Source: Oscillospiraceae bacterium
GTDB taxonomy: Bacteria > Bacillota > Clostridia > Oscillospirales > Ruminococcaceae
Length of the DNA: 12,168 nucleotides
NCBI GenBank assembly: GCA_019423445.1
Contig: JAHZBJ010000057.1
Coordinates: 1-12,168 of the forward strand
Direction of reading: 5' to 3'
Part shown: positions 1 through 6,294 of the stretch, in pieces
How positions within the stretch are numbered: the first letter of the stretch is position 1
How the letters are laid out: each line of letters opens with the position of its first letter
The notes under the pieces: generated by a model
Databases searched by the model: none
Told to the model about the DNA's origin: nothing
The model's input: only the letters and a program-made list of their open reading frames with translations
Position numbers and translations under genes: made by a program

Positions 1-874
1 TGGCAAAGATCTCATCATACTGATTGCCGGCGGCCAGCACCTCCTCAATGGTGGCCCGGATCCGCTCCTCAAAGTCTCCACGGTACTTGGTTCCCGCCAC
101 CATGGAGGTCATATCCAGACTCACCACACGGCAGTCTGCCAGTCCCCCCGGAACAGTCCCCGCAGCGATACGCTGGGCAAGGCCCTCTACAATGGCGGTT
201 TTCCCCACCCCGGTCTCCCCAATGAGACAGGGGTTGTTCTTGGTCCTCCGGGAAAGAATCTGGATCACCCGCTGGATCTCTTTCTCCCGGCCGATCACCG
301 GGTCCAGCCGCCCCATCCGGGCGAGGTCGGTAAGGTCTCTGCCGTACTTATCCAGATTGTTGGTGCGGGGCACTGGCCTGGGAGGGGTCTTGGGCGCGCG
401 ATTCCTGCTCCGCTCTGTGGGAAAGTCGCAGACGTCGCTGGTCACCACTTCCCGGATCATCTTCTCCAAAGCTGCACAGTCTGTTCCCCCGTGGGAGAGC
501 ACCGCCATAGCGGTACTCTCCGGTTCATGGAGCAGTGTCAGCAGGATATGTTCTGTTCCAGCCAGGGTCTGGCCCGAAATCCGCGCCTCCAAAAGGGCGT
601 TCTCCAAGATTCGCTTGCAGCGGGTGGTGAAATCGTTGGGGGAAAGGGTGGAGAGGGTGCCCTGACCCACCATCTTCAGCACCTCCCCCCACAGGGAGTC
701 GTACTGCACCCCTTTCTGGGAAAGAAGCATTGCCGCCACACCAGTGCTCTCCCGCATCAGTCCCAAAAGAAGATGCTCACTTCCCACATAGGTGTGGCCC
801 AATTGTTCCGCCGAAAGCACCGCGAAATTGATGGCATTGTTGGCCTTGGTGCTGAAGCCTGTGAATTTGTACAT
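1..874 (-). CDS. clpC: ATP-dependent Clp protease ATP-binding subunit ClpC, N-terminal part (runs off left edge)
   Basis: This is a AAA+ unfoldase that feeds proteins to ClpP in the cytoplasm. The visible 291 codons start at ATG 874, with a GGAG ribosome site 11 bases upstream. Two Clp-N repeats occupy about residues 1-145; their signatures are VGSEHLLLGL (29-38) and AGTEHILLTL (105-114). Glu33 and Glu108 align with the two glutamates known in Bacillus subtilis ClpC to contact phosphoarginine, so arginine-phosphate docking may be kept. A polar, Pro/Arg-rich linker (about 150-172) leads into the first AAA+ module with Walker A GETGVGKT (219-226). The edge falls just before the expected Walker B. 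The companions ctsR, mcsA and mcsB are not directly upstream, and I see no CtsR or CIRCE operator. ClpB is less likely because of the tight double Clp-N repeat and the short linker. The missing C-terminal part would settle this. Confidence 0.93.
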   Translation of the reverse strand, partial: MYKFTGFSTKANNAINFAVLSAEQLGHTYVGSEHLLLGLMRESTGVAAMLLSQKGVQYDSLWGEVLKMVGQGTLSTLSPNDFTTRCKRILENALLEARISGQTLAGTEHILLTLLHEPESTAMAVLSHGGTDCAALEKMIREVVTSDVCDFPTERSRNRAPKTPPRPVPRTNNLDKYGRDLTDLARMGRLDPVIGREKEIQRVIQILSRRTKNNPCLIGETGVGKTAIVEGLAQRIAAGTVPGGLADCRVVSLDMTSMVAGTKYRGDFEERIRATIEEVLAAGNQYDEIFA

Positions 875-1229
875 GGAAATCCACTCCGTCCGTTTCTCCG
901 CCGCTTCTTATGGCGGCGGTTTGTAATGGAGCCCCGGCCGCAGCCCTCTGGAGAGCGTCACGGCGCATGGCTTTTGTAATCAGCATTGGACGGCTGACCC
1001 TTTCTTATTCGCCCATGGGTCCCGCGCCAGGAGTTACCAACCCCGGCGGTCCATACCCATACAGCTTTTTTCTTTGTCACCAACTTTTCAGGGGGCACAT
1101 AGTATGAGTTGAACCCGGGGAAAACGGGCACCAACGCCCTCTGGGGACCGGGTCGCCCCGCCGCCATCCGTGCAGTCAGGCCGGCGGGTCCAAAGAAAAA
1201 TGATATGCACGGAGAAATGGAGCAACATT
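875..1229. other. Intergenic region between divergent clpC and the Cys-rich gene
   Basis: I find no supportable gene in these 355 bases. Short open frames here lack a convincing ribosome site and have compositions typical of antisense reading. The region must hold the start signals of two divergent genes, but no SigA promoter is convincing on either strand. The best plus-strand candidate is TTGTCA, 18 bases, CATAGT, near 1074-1103, with a poor -10. Close upstream of clpC a 7-bp hairpin, CCGCCGC paired with GCGGCGG around an 8-base loop (about 899-920), would lie in the clpC leader. No CIRCE or CtsR repeat was seen. Confidence 0.5.
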
Positions 1230-1406
1230 ATGTGTAACTGCGGATGCAACTGCAACAGAGGATTCTTCGGTCTGGACGAGGACACCATCATCCTGCTCAT
1301 CATTGTCTGGTTCCTGGCCACCAACTGCAACTTCGGCGGCAACCGGATTGGCTGTGGCTGCGGCTGTGGCTGCGAAGCTGCTAACGACTGCGGCTGCGGC
1401 TGCTAA
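1230..1406 (+). CDS. 58-residue Cys/Gly-rich single-pass membrane microprotein, unknown function
   Basis: I chose ATG 1230 because a GGAG site at 1219-1222 stands 7 bases before it. Earlier in-frame starts (GTG 1170, ATG 1200) have no ribosome site. The protein has a strict three-part plan. The N-terminus has Cys at 2, 4, 6 and 8. A hydrophobic segment at about 19-31 (TIILLIIVWFLAT) is long enough to span or enter a membrane. The tail has Cys at 33, at 42, 44, 46 and 48, and at 54, 56 and 58, mostly as alternating Cys-Gly. In all, 12 of 58 residues are Cys. Clostridia carry small proteins of this look, sometimes labelled 'chorion class high-cysteine' or grouped with spore coat-like peptides; that link is from memory and is not proven here. 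Metal binding, disulfide cross-linking and a spore-surface role are all open. Transcription is plus, isolated from its minus-strand neighbours, with hairpins directly downstream. Confidence 0.72.
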   Translation: MCNCGCNCNRGFFGLDEDTIILLIIVWFLATNCNFGGNRIGCGCGCGCEAANDCGCGC

Positions 1407-1431
1407 CAGTCTCGGCCCGGCGACAGGCTCC

Positions 1432-1464
1432 CGGCTCCGGCTCCCCGCCCGGGGGCCGGAGCCG
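1432..1464 (+). other. GC-rich hairpin just after the Cys-rich gene
   Basis: CGGCTCCGGC (1432-1441) pairs perfectly with GCCGGAGCCG (1455-1464) around a 13-base loop that can itself pair further (CCC with GGG). It begins 25 bases after the stop codon. No T-run follows, so it does not look like an intrinsic terminator. It may instead protect the 3' end of the short mRNA, with termination at the 1540-1569 hairpin. Confidence 0.6.
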
Positions 1465-1539
1465 CACCACTATCTTATTGGAGGCCCAGGTTGGCTTATT
1501 CTCCATAACAGCGACGCCGCCCCCTCCAAGGGCAAAAAC

Positions 1540-1569
1540 AAAAGCCGCCTGAAGATCAGGCGGCTTTTT
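1540..1569. terminator. Bidirectional intrinsic terminator between the Cys-rich gene and secG
   Basis: A perfect 13-bp stem (1540-1552 with 1556-1568) has a 3-base AGA loop. On the plus strand the stem ends in a T5 run. On the minus strand it ends in TTTTG followed by TTTTT. It therefore fits as terminator both for the plus-strand Cys-rich gene and for secG, whose stop lies about 20 bases away. Confidence 0.9.
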
Positions 1570-1590
1570 GCCGTTCCGGAGAACTTGCGA

Positions 1591-1833
1591 TTAAAGATAA
1601 ATGCCGAAAGCGTACACAGCAATGGTGATCACAAAGAACGCCACCGCCAGCACCCGGATCAGCCGGTTCAGCTTCGCATCCACGCTTCTGTCCTTGACTC
1701 CGCTCATAAAGGAGCTGGCGCCGGCCAGAGAGGCCAGACCGTCCCCCTTGGGATTCTGGAACATAATAAAAACAGTGACGACAATGCTGACAGCGATCAT
1801 CAGAATCGCGCCCACAATCTCAATCGCGCCCAT
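1591..1833 (-). CDS. secG: Protein-export membrane protein SecG
   Basis: SecG is the small auxiliary subunit of the SecYEG translocon in the cytoplasmic membrane. The 80-residue product has the family's usual size and plan. One transmembrane helix lies at about 5-25. A cytoplasmic loop with the conserved FQNPKGDGLASLAG stretch (25-38) follows, then a second helix at about 58-79. ATG 1833 is preceded by GGAGGT seven bases upstream. The same frame extends upstream to about 2055, but that extension crosses the promoter at 1936-1964 and lacks a ribosome site. The gene stands alone, with a terminator just downstream. In many Firmicutes rnr and smpB follow secG; they do not here. Confidence 0.93.
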   Translation of the reverse strand: MGAIEIVGAILMIAVSIVVTVFIMFQNPKGDGLASLAGASSFMSGVKDRSVDAKLNRLIRVLAVAFFVITIAVYAFGIYL

Positions 1834-1935
1834 AAAGCACCTCCGAAATTTTTCAGGGGAAGCAGACGAAATCCCTGCCCCCATCCTGCCGCCGCAAACA
1901 GGCGTAATTTGCCATAAACGGCATACAGCTTCATG

Positions 1936-1964
1936 ATTATAGCACAGTCCGACGTGGTTTGCAA
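1936..1964 (-). promoter_or_regulatory. SigA-type promoter of secG
   Basis: Read on the minus strand: -35 TTGCAA (1959-1964), a 17-base spacer, and -10 TATAAT (1936-1941) preceded by TGC, an extended -10. Transcription would start near 1929, giving secG a leader of about 95 bases. The rest of the gene-free stretch 1834-2146 holds this leader and, farther out, the two hairpins at 2072-2109 and 2114-2148; nothing else was recognised. Confidence 0.85.
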
Positions 1965-2071
1965 GGAAAAAATATAATCCTCCCCTTGGGGCAGAAAAGA
2001 TTCCGCAAAACCGGGCACAGTTGGAAGATTCATCCAGGAATAGGCCCGCCGGCAAGGGGTATGATAGGAAT

Positions 2072-2109
2072 GGCTGGTCCGCACCTTTGCGTTTGCGGGC
2101 GGATCAGCC
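2072..2109 (+). other. Stem-loop immediately before a terminator-like hairpin
   Basis: GGCTGGTCCGC (2072-2082) pairs with GCGGATCAGCC (2099-2109) over 11 positions with one G-T pair, around a 16-base loop. A competing fold pairs GCGTTTG (2090-2096) with CAAACGC (2109-2115), which would open this stem. Only 4 bases separate it from the 2114-2140 hairpin. It could be part of a small plus-strand RNA or part of the 3' end of the acetyltransferase mRNA. No firm plus-strand promoter was found. Confidence 0.45.
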
Positions 2110-2113
2110 AAAC

Positions 2114-2148
2114 GCGCTCCGGCAGAATATGCCGGAGCGCATCTTTTT
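2114..2148. terminator. Intrinsic terminator hairpin, T-run on the plus strand
   Basis: A perfect 11-bp stem (2114-2124 with 2130-2140) has a 5-base GAATA loop. On the plus strand ATC and a T5 run (2144-2148) follow. On the minus strand only GTTT follows, so for the acetyltransferase operon that ends at 2147 it would be a weak but well-placed terminator. The stronger orientation is plus, where no gene is known upstream. Confidence 0.72.
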
Positions 2149-2650
2149 ATTCCTCAGGGGGAAAGGACACCGTATAACGCAGCTCCCTGATTCTGCGTCC
2201 TCCCCTCTCTTCCTCCCGGACGTCGCCGCTCCGGGAAAGTCCCCTGGCCTCATAAAAGGCCCGTGCGGAGTAGTTCTCCTCCAGCACCCAGAGGTAGGCG
2301 CGGTAAAACCCCAGCTGTCTCAACTCTTTTAGAGCGGCAGAGAGAAGCGCCGTCCCCACCCCGCGGCGGCGGCAGGAGGGCCGCAGATAAATGGAAAACA
2401 CCTCGCCCCAGCCCACCATAGCGGGGTCACGGGCCGGGCCATAGGTGGAGGCCCCCTCTACCAGTTCCCCTTCCAGCGCCAAAAGGAGCCGCCCGGAATC
2501 CGCCCTCAGGAGGGGGACCCAGCGGTCCTCCGGCAACGAGTCCAGAAAATCTCCTGGGAAGATACCGCGGTAGTCGGACTTCCAGCAAAAAGCATAGATT
2601 CTGCTGATCTCCTCCAGGGAATCTTCCTCCCGGAATCTGCGGATCTCCAC
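2147..2650 (-). CDS. GNAT-family N-acetyltransferase
   Basis: This cytoplasmic acetyl-CoA-dependent acetyltransferase has 167 residues and an unknown acceptor. The GNAT core is clear. Motif A, RRRGVGTAL (94-102), is the Q/R-x-x-G-x-G/A pyrophosphate loop. It follows the beta-4 strand ending in SIYLRP (86-91). Motif B lies in WVLEENYSARAFYEARGL (121-138), with the usual N-x-x-A-x-x-x-Y-x-x-x-G-L pattern. The N-terminus MEIRRFREED is typical of the fold. The start is GTG 2650 with an AGGAGG site 7 bases upstream. It is last in the topoisomerase operon, 61 bases after the ParC-like gene, and may simply ride along. Nothing in the sequence identifies its substrate. Confidence 0.88.
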   Translation of the reverse strand: MEIRRFREEDSLEEISRIYAFCWKSDYRGIFPGDFLDSLPEDRWVPLLRADSGRLLLALEGELVEGASTYGPARDPAMVGWGEVFSIYLRPSCRRRGVGTALLSAALKELRQLGFYRAYLWVLEENYSARAFYEARGLSRSGDVREEERGGRRIRELRYTVSFPPEE

Positions 2651-2711
2651 AACGCTTCCTCCTCTTCTAGGGGACAGGGTATTACAGCGTTCTCTCCCTC
2701 ACTTTCCGGGC

Positions 2712-4946
2712 TCACAGGGTCAACTGTTCTCCCAGGTCGGTCTCCCGAACCAAGGCCCCAGCGGCGGGGAGGTTCTTGGTTTTGAGACGGTGGGGATTTT
2801 CCACCATTCCTTCATGGTAGGGCTTCACCCAAGCAAGGCGCACCGACTTCTTCATGGTGAGGGCCTGAATCCCCTGGACATCCCGGGTTGCCTTGGGAGC
2901 CACCATGGCGGTGTTGACAATCAGCATCCGGGAGGCAGAGGTGGCACAAAGGAATTCCCCATCTTCCTGAATGGCTGTAAGAAACACCAGGGGAGATTTT
3001 GTATTGAAGGCCCCGAGGAGCTTCTTCCGCTTGGTCTTGGTTTCATAGGCGGAAAGTTCCACCTTAGCCACCTTGCCGTTTTCATAGGCAAAGAACATCC
3101 AGCCCTTGTAGTCTCGGGTCACCGCCATGTAGATGGGCAGCTCCCCCGGGTCCATCCCCAGTTTGGTGGGGAGATAGTCTCCCATGACGCTGGCCTTGGT
3201 ATCGTCAAACTCCGAAGCCCTGGATTTGTATACCTGCCCCTGATTGGTGAAAAAGAGGAGCTGGTCGCCGTTCTGGGCCTCCGCCTCCTGAAGGATGGAA
3301 TCCCCTTCCTTCAGCTTCTGCTCGCCGCTCATCCGCAGGGACTGGGGGGTAATCTTCTTAAAATATCCTTCGGCGGTAAAGAAGAGGTTCACCGGGTAGT
3401 CCGGGGTTTCGTCCTCCTCCTGGGCCGCAGGCGCCGGAACGTCAAAGAGAATCTGGCTGCGCCGGGGCTGTCCAAAATTCTTGATCACTTCCCGGAGCTG
3501 GGCGATAATCAGGGCGTCCACCTTTTTGGGGTTTCCCAGGGTATCCTCCATCTCGGCGATCTCCCGGGTCAGGTCATCCACCTCCCGGGTCCGGTCCAGA
3601 ATGTACTCCCGGTTCAGATGCCGGAGCTTGATCTCCGCCACATACTCCGCCTGGGTCTGACTGATGCCGAAACCGATCATCAGGTTGGGAACCACTTCCC
3701 GTTCCTCCTCAGTCTCCCGGACGATGGCTACGGCCTTGTCGATATCCAGAAGGATCTTCTGGAGGCCTTTGAGAAGATGGAGCTTCTCCTTCTTCTTCCC
3801 CAGGTCGAAATGGATCCCCCGCTTGACGCACTCCCGGCGGAAGGCGGTCCACTCCTCCAGCAGGCCGTCCACCCCCAGCACCCGGGGGGTACCGGCGATG
3901 AGGACGTTGAAGTTGCAGGAAAAGCTGTCCTCCAGGGGGGTGGAGCGGAACAGCTTCTGCATCAGCTTTTCCGGGTCGGCCCCCCGCTTCAGGTCGATGG
4001 TGAGCTTCAGGCCCGAAAGATCGGTTTCGTCCCGGATATCGGAGATCTCCCGGATCTTGCCCCCCTTCACCAACTCCACGATTTTGTCCATGATGGCCTC
4101 CACCGTGGTGGTGGGGGGGATCTCGGTGACGTCGATACAGTGGTTGGACTTGTCATAGGCATACCGGCTCCGGACCCGCACCGAACCCCGGCCGGTGGCG
4201 TAGATCTTCTCCAGCTCATCCCGGTCGTAGAGAACGAAGCCTCCGCCCGGAAAATCCGGAGCTTTAAGGGTTTCAGAGATGGGAGCCGATGGATCCCGCA
4301 GCCGGGCAATGGCGGTCTCGCACACTTCGGTGAGATTAAAGGAACAGATATTGCTGGCCATCCCCACGGCGATGCCGGTATTGGCATTGGTGAGGATGGA
4401 GGGGAAAGTGACGGGGAGAAGCACCGGCTCCTTTGTCTGGCCGTTGTAGTTGTCCACAAAGTCCACGGTGTCCTTGTCAATCTCTCCGAAAAGCTGGGTG
4501 CAGATCTTCTCCAGCTTGGCTTCGGTATACCGGGAAGCGGCGGCGGACATATCCCGGGAATAAGCCTTGCCGAAATTCCCCTTGCTGTCCACATAGGGCA
4601 CCAAAAGAGCGCCGTTGCCCCGGGTAAGGCGCACCATAGTTTCGTAGATGGCCTGGTCGCCGTGAGGGTTCAGGGCCATGGTCTGGCCCACAATGTCGGC
4701 GGACTTCCGCTTGGCTCCGTTGAGAAGCCCCATGGTGTACATGGTATATAAGATCTTCCGGTGGGAGGGCTTGAAGCCGTCGATCTCCGGGATGGCCCGG
4801 GAGACGATGACGCTCATGGCGTAGGGCATATAGTTTTCCCGGAGGGTGGTGACAATGGGCTGCTGGATCACCACGCCGCCGTTTTCAATATGGCCCCGCA
4901 GCTCCTGCCGACGGACCGGTTTTTCGTCTGTTTTCTTTTTGGCCAA
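2712..4946 (-). CDS. parC: Type IIA DNA topoisomerase subunit A, ParC/GyrA-like (divergent)
   Basis: This 744-residue subunit cuts and rejoins DNA in an A2B2 topoisomerase. The winged-helix and tower core spans about 28-480. It includes catalytic Tyr140 in AASRYTEAKL with Arg139 before it, the DNA-bending Ile192 in NTGIAVGMASNI, and the GyrA/ParC motif ISQTQAEYVAEIKLRHL (428-444). A C-terminal domain of about 230 residues shows beta-pinwheel strands (LFFTAEGYFKKI at 521-532, LLFFTNQGQVYK at 563-574). I find no GyrA box (QRRGGKG), which favours relaxing or decatenating activity over supercoiling. The quinolone-determining helix reads NPHGDQAIYE (93-102): Gln98 stands where most enzymes have Ser. 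The start is TTG 4946; in-frame stops lie upstream and the ribosome site is weak (AGGA). It follows cinA by 40 bases. The partner is the ParE-like gene at the head of the operon. The GyrA or ParC label is a judgement. Confidence 0.85.
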   Translation of the reverse strand: MAKKKTDEKPVRRQELRGHIENGGVVIQQPIVTTLRENYMPYAMSVIVSRAIPEIDGFKPSHRKILYTMYTMGLLNGAKRKSADIVGQTMALNPHGDQAIYETMVRLTRGNGALLVPYVDSKGNFGKAYSRDMSAAASRYTEAKLEKICTQLFGEIDKDTVDFVDNYNGQTKEPVLLPVTFPSILTNANTGIAVGMASNICSFNLTEVCETAIARLRDPSAPISETLKAPDFPGGGFVLYDRDELEKIYATGRGSVRVRSRYAYDKSNHCIDVTEIPPTTTVEAIMDKIVELVKGGKIREISDIRDETDLSGLKLTIDLKRGADPEKLMQKLFRSTPLEDSFSCNFNVLIAGTPRVLGVDGLLEEWTAFRRECVKRGIHFDLGKKKEKLHLLKGLQKILLDIDKAVAIVRETEEEREVVPNLMIGFGISQTQAEYVAEIKLRHLNREYILDRTREVDDLTREIAEMEDTLGNPKKVDALIIAQLREVIKNFGQPRRSQILFDVPAPAAQEEDETPDYPVNLFFTAEGYFKKITPQSLRMSGEQKLKEGDSILQEAEAQNGDQLLFFTNQGQVYKSRASEFDDTKASVMGDYLPTKLGMDPGELPIYMAVTRDYKGWMFFAYENGKVAKVELSAYETKTKRKKLLGAFNTKSPLVFLTAIQEDGEFLCATSASRMLIVNTAMVAPKATRDVQGIQALTMKKSVRLAWVKPYHEGMVENPHRLKTKNLPAAGALVRETDLGEQLTL

Positions 4947-4986
4947 ATTCTCACATCCTAAATCTCATTACTGAACGAAACCGGGA

Positions 4987-6252
4987 TCACATGCTTCCGG
5001 CAGCCTCCAGCCCCAAACGAAGGGCATGGGAGGAGGCCAGCTCCCGGATAAAGGACCGGCTGTCGCTGCCCCGGGCAGGGAGGCGCAGCTCCCGGACGGT
5101 GGAAAGGGCGGGGCTGTCCACCGCCACATACACCAGGCCCACTTCCTTGCCTTCGCTGGGCTCCGGACCGGCGTTTCCCGTCACCGCCAGGGCGATGTCC
5201 GCCCCGGAAGCCCTCCGGGCCCCTGCGGCCATCTCCGCGGCCGTCTGGGGGGAAACCGCTCCGAACTTCTCCAAAGTTTCCTCTTTCACCCCAAGGACTC
5301 GGGCCTTAGCGGCGCAGGAATAGGTGACGGTGCCCCATTCAAAGGCCCCGGAAGCCCCGGGAACCCGGGTGATCCGCTCCGCCACCAGTCCTCCGGTGCA
5401 GCTCTCAGCAGTGGCCACATGAAGGCCCTTTTCCAGCAGCGCCCGGACTAGGGCAGTCTGGAGGTCCCCCACATCCACCCCGTAAAGGAACTCCCCGGCC
5501 TCCCGGCGGATCTCCTCCAGGGCGGGGGCCAGCACCGGTTCCGGGTCCTCCCCATCCTTTACCCGGGCAGTGACCCGGAGCATCACCTCACCGGTCTTGC
5601 AGTAGGGGGCCACAGTGGGGTTCTCGCTTTCCCGCATCAGACGGTCCAGCTTTTGGGCCAGGGCGGATTCCCCGATCCCAAAAAAGTAGAGGCAGCGGGA
5701 CACCAGACGGGTATCGCTCTCCCGCCGCAAAAAGGGCATTACCTGGTCCCGGAACATGGGCTCGCACTCCCGGGGCGGTCCCGGGAGAAGGATAGCGGTT
5801 TTGCCTTCCCACTTTCCTGTTCCAAAGATGGCGCAGCCCGGGGCGGTGCCGTTGCGGTTGGGGAACACCTCCGCCCCCTCCGGCATCATGGTCTGCTTCA
5901 TGTTGTTGGCGCAGGGGGTACGGCCCATCCGCCGGAAGTGCTCCAGCACCGCCTGATGGCTCTCCTCATGGGGCAAAAGCCGCCGTCCCAGGCAGCCGGC
6001 GATAGTCTCCTTGGTCAGGTCGTCATAGGTGGGACCCAGTCCCCCGGTGGTGATGACGATATCGGACCGGGAAAGGGCCAGCTCCACCGCCTCCTGAAGG
6101 CGGCCGGGGTTATCCCCCACCACGCTCTGGTGGTAGAGGTTCATTCCCAGCTCCGCCAGCCCCTGGGCGATGGCGGTGGCGTTGGTGTTCACCACGTTGC
6201 CCATGAGGAGCTCGGTTCCTACGCAAAGGATTTCTACAGTTTTGTCGTTCAA
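4987..6252 (-). CDS. cinA: CinA-family protein: nicotinamide-nucleotide amidohydrolase with MoaB-like N-terminal domain
   Basis: CinA proteins remove damaged pyridine nucleotides. The C-terminal PncC domain hydrolyses NMN to NaMN, and the N-terminal MoaB/MoeA-like (COG1058) domain has ADP-ribose pyrophosphatase activity in characterised members. The 421 residues are full length. The N-terminal domain opens with EILCVGTELLMGNVVNTNA (7-25) and contains ITTGGLGPTYDDLT (67-80) and LLPGPPRECEPMF (155-167). The C-terminal domain carries ATAESCTGGL (280-289), with the family's catalytic Ser at 284, and VTGNAGPEPSEGKEVGLVYVA (357-377), where many members read VTGIAGPGG. The start is TTG 6252 with GGGAGG about 8 bases upstream; the nearby ATG is out of frame. 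It sits between the two topoisomerase genes, 42 bases after parE and 40 before parC. A functional link to them is not obvious. In some Firmicutes cinA is grouped with recA and competence genes. Confidence 0.93.
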   Translation of the reverse strand: MNDKTVEILCVGTELLMGNVVNTNATAIAQGLAELGMNLYHQSVVGDNPGRLQEAVELALSRSDIVITTGGLGPTYDDLTKETIAGCLGRRLLPHEESHQAVLEHFRRMGRTPCANNMKQTMMPEGAEVFPNRNGTAPGCAIFGTGKWEGKTAILLPGPPRECEPMFRDQVMPFLRRESDTRLVSRCLYFFGIGESALAQKLDRLMRESENPTVAPYCKTGEVMLRVTARVKDGEDPEPVLAPALEEIRREAGEFLYGVDVGDLQTALVRALLEKGLHVATAESCTGGLVAERITRVPGASGAFEWGTVTYSCAAKARVLGVKEETLEKFGAVSPQTAAEMAAGARRASGADIALAVTGNAGPEPSEGKEVGLVYVAVDSPALSTVRELRLPARGSDSRSFIRELASSHALRLGLEAAGSM

Positions 6253-6294
6253 GAAAAGGACCTCCCATAAAAAGCAATCCGCGCAGGGCAGCGG

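Noticed and set aside
24..665. Plus-strand open frame opposite clpC
   Set aside because: The minus strand encodes two Clp-N repeats and a Walker A motif across the same bases.
1050..1110. CtsR or CIRCE operator, or a sporulation sigma promoter, between clpC and the Cys-rich gene
   Set aside because: No direct repeat of GGTCAAA type, no TTAGCACTC inverted repeat, and no well-spaced sporulation -35/-10 pair could be found.
1834..2055. N-terminal extension of SecG
   Set aside because: It crosses the TTGCAA/TATAAT promoter, and SecG is normally about 75-80 residues, which ATG 1833 gives.
2790..4751. Long plus-strand open frame opposite the ParC-like gene
   Set aside because: Same explanation: the minus strand has catalytic and structural motifs throughout, and the plus frame has none and no ribosome site.
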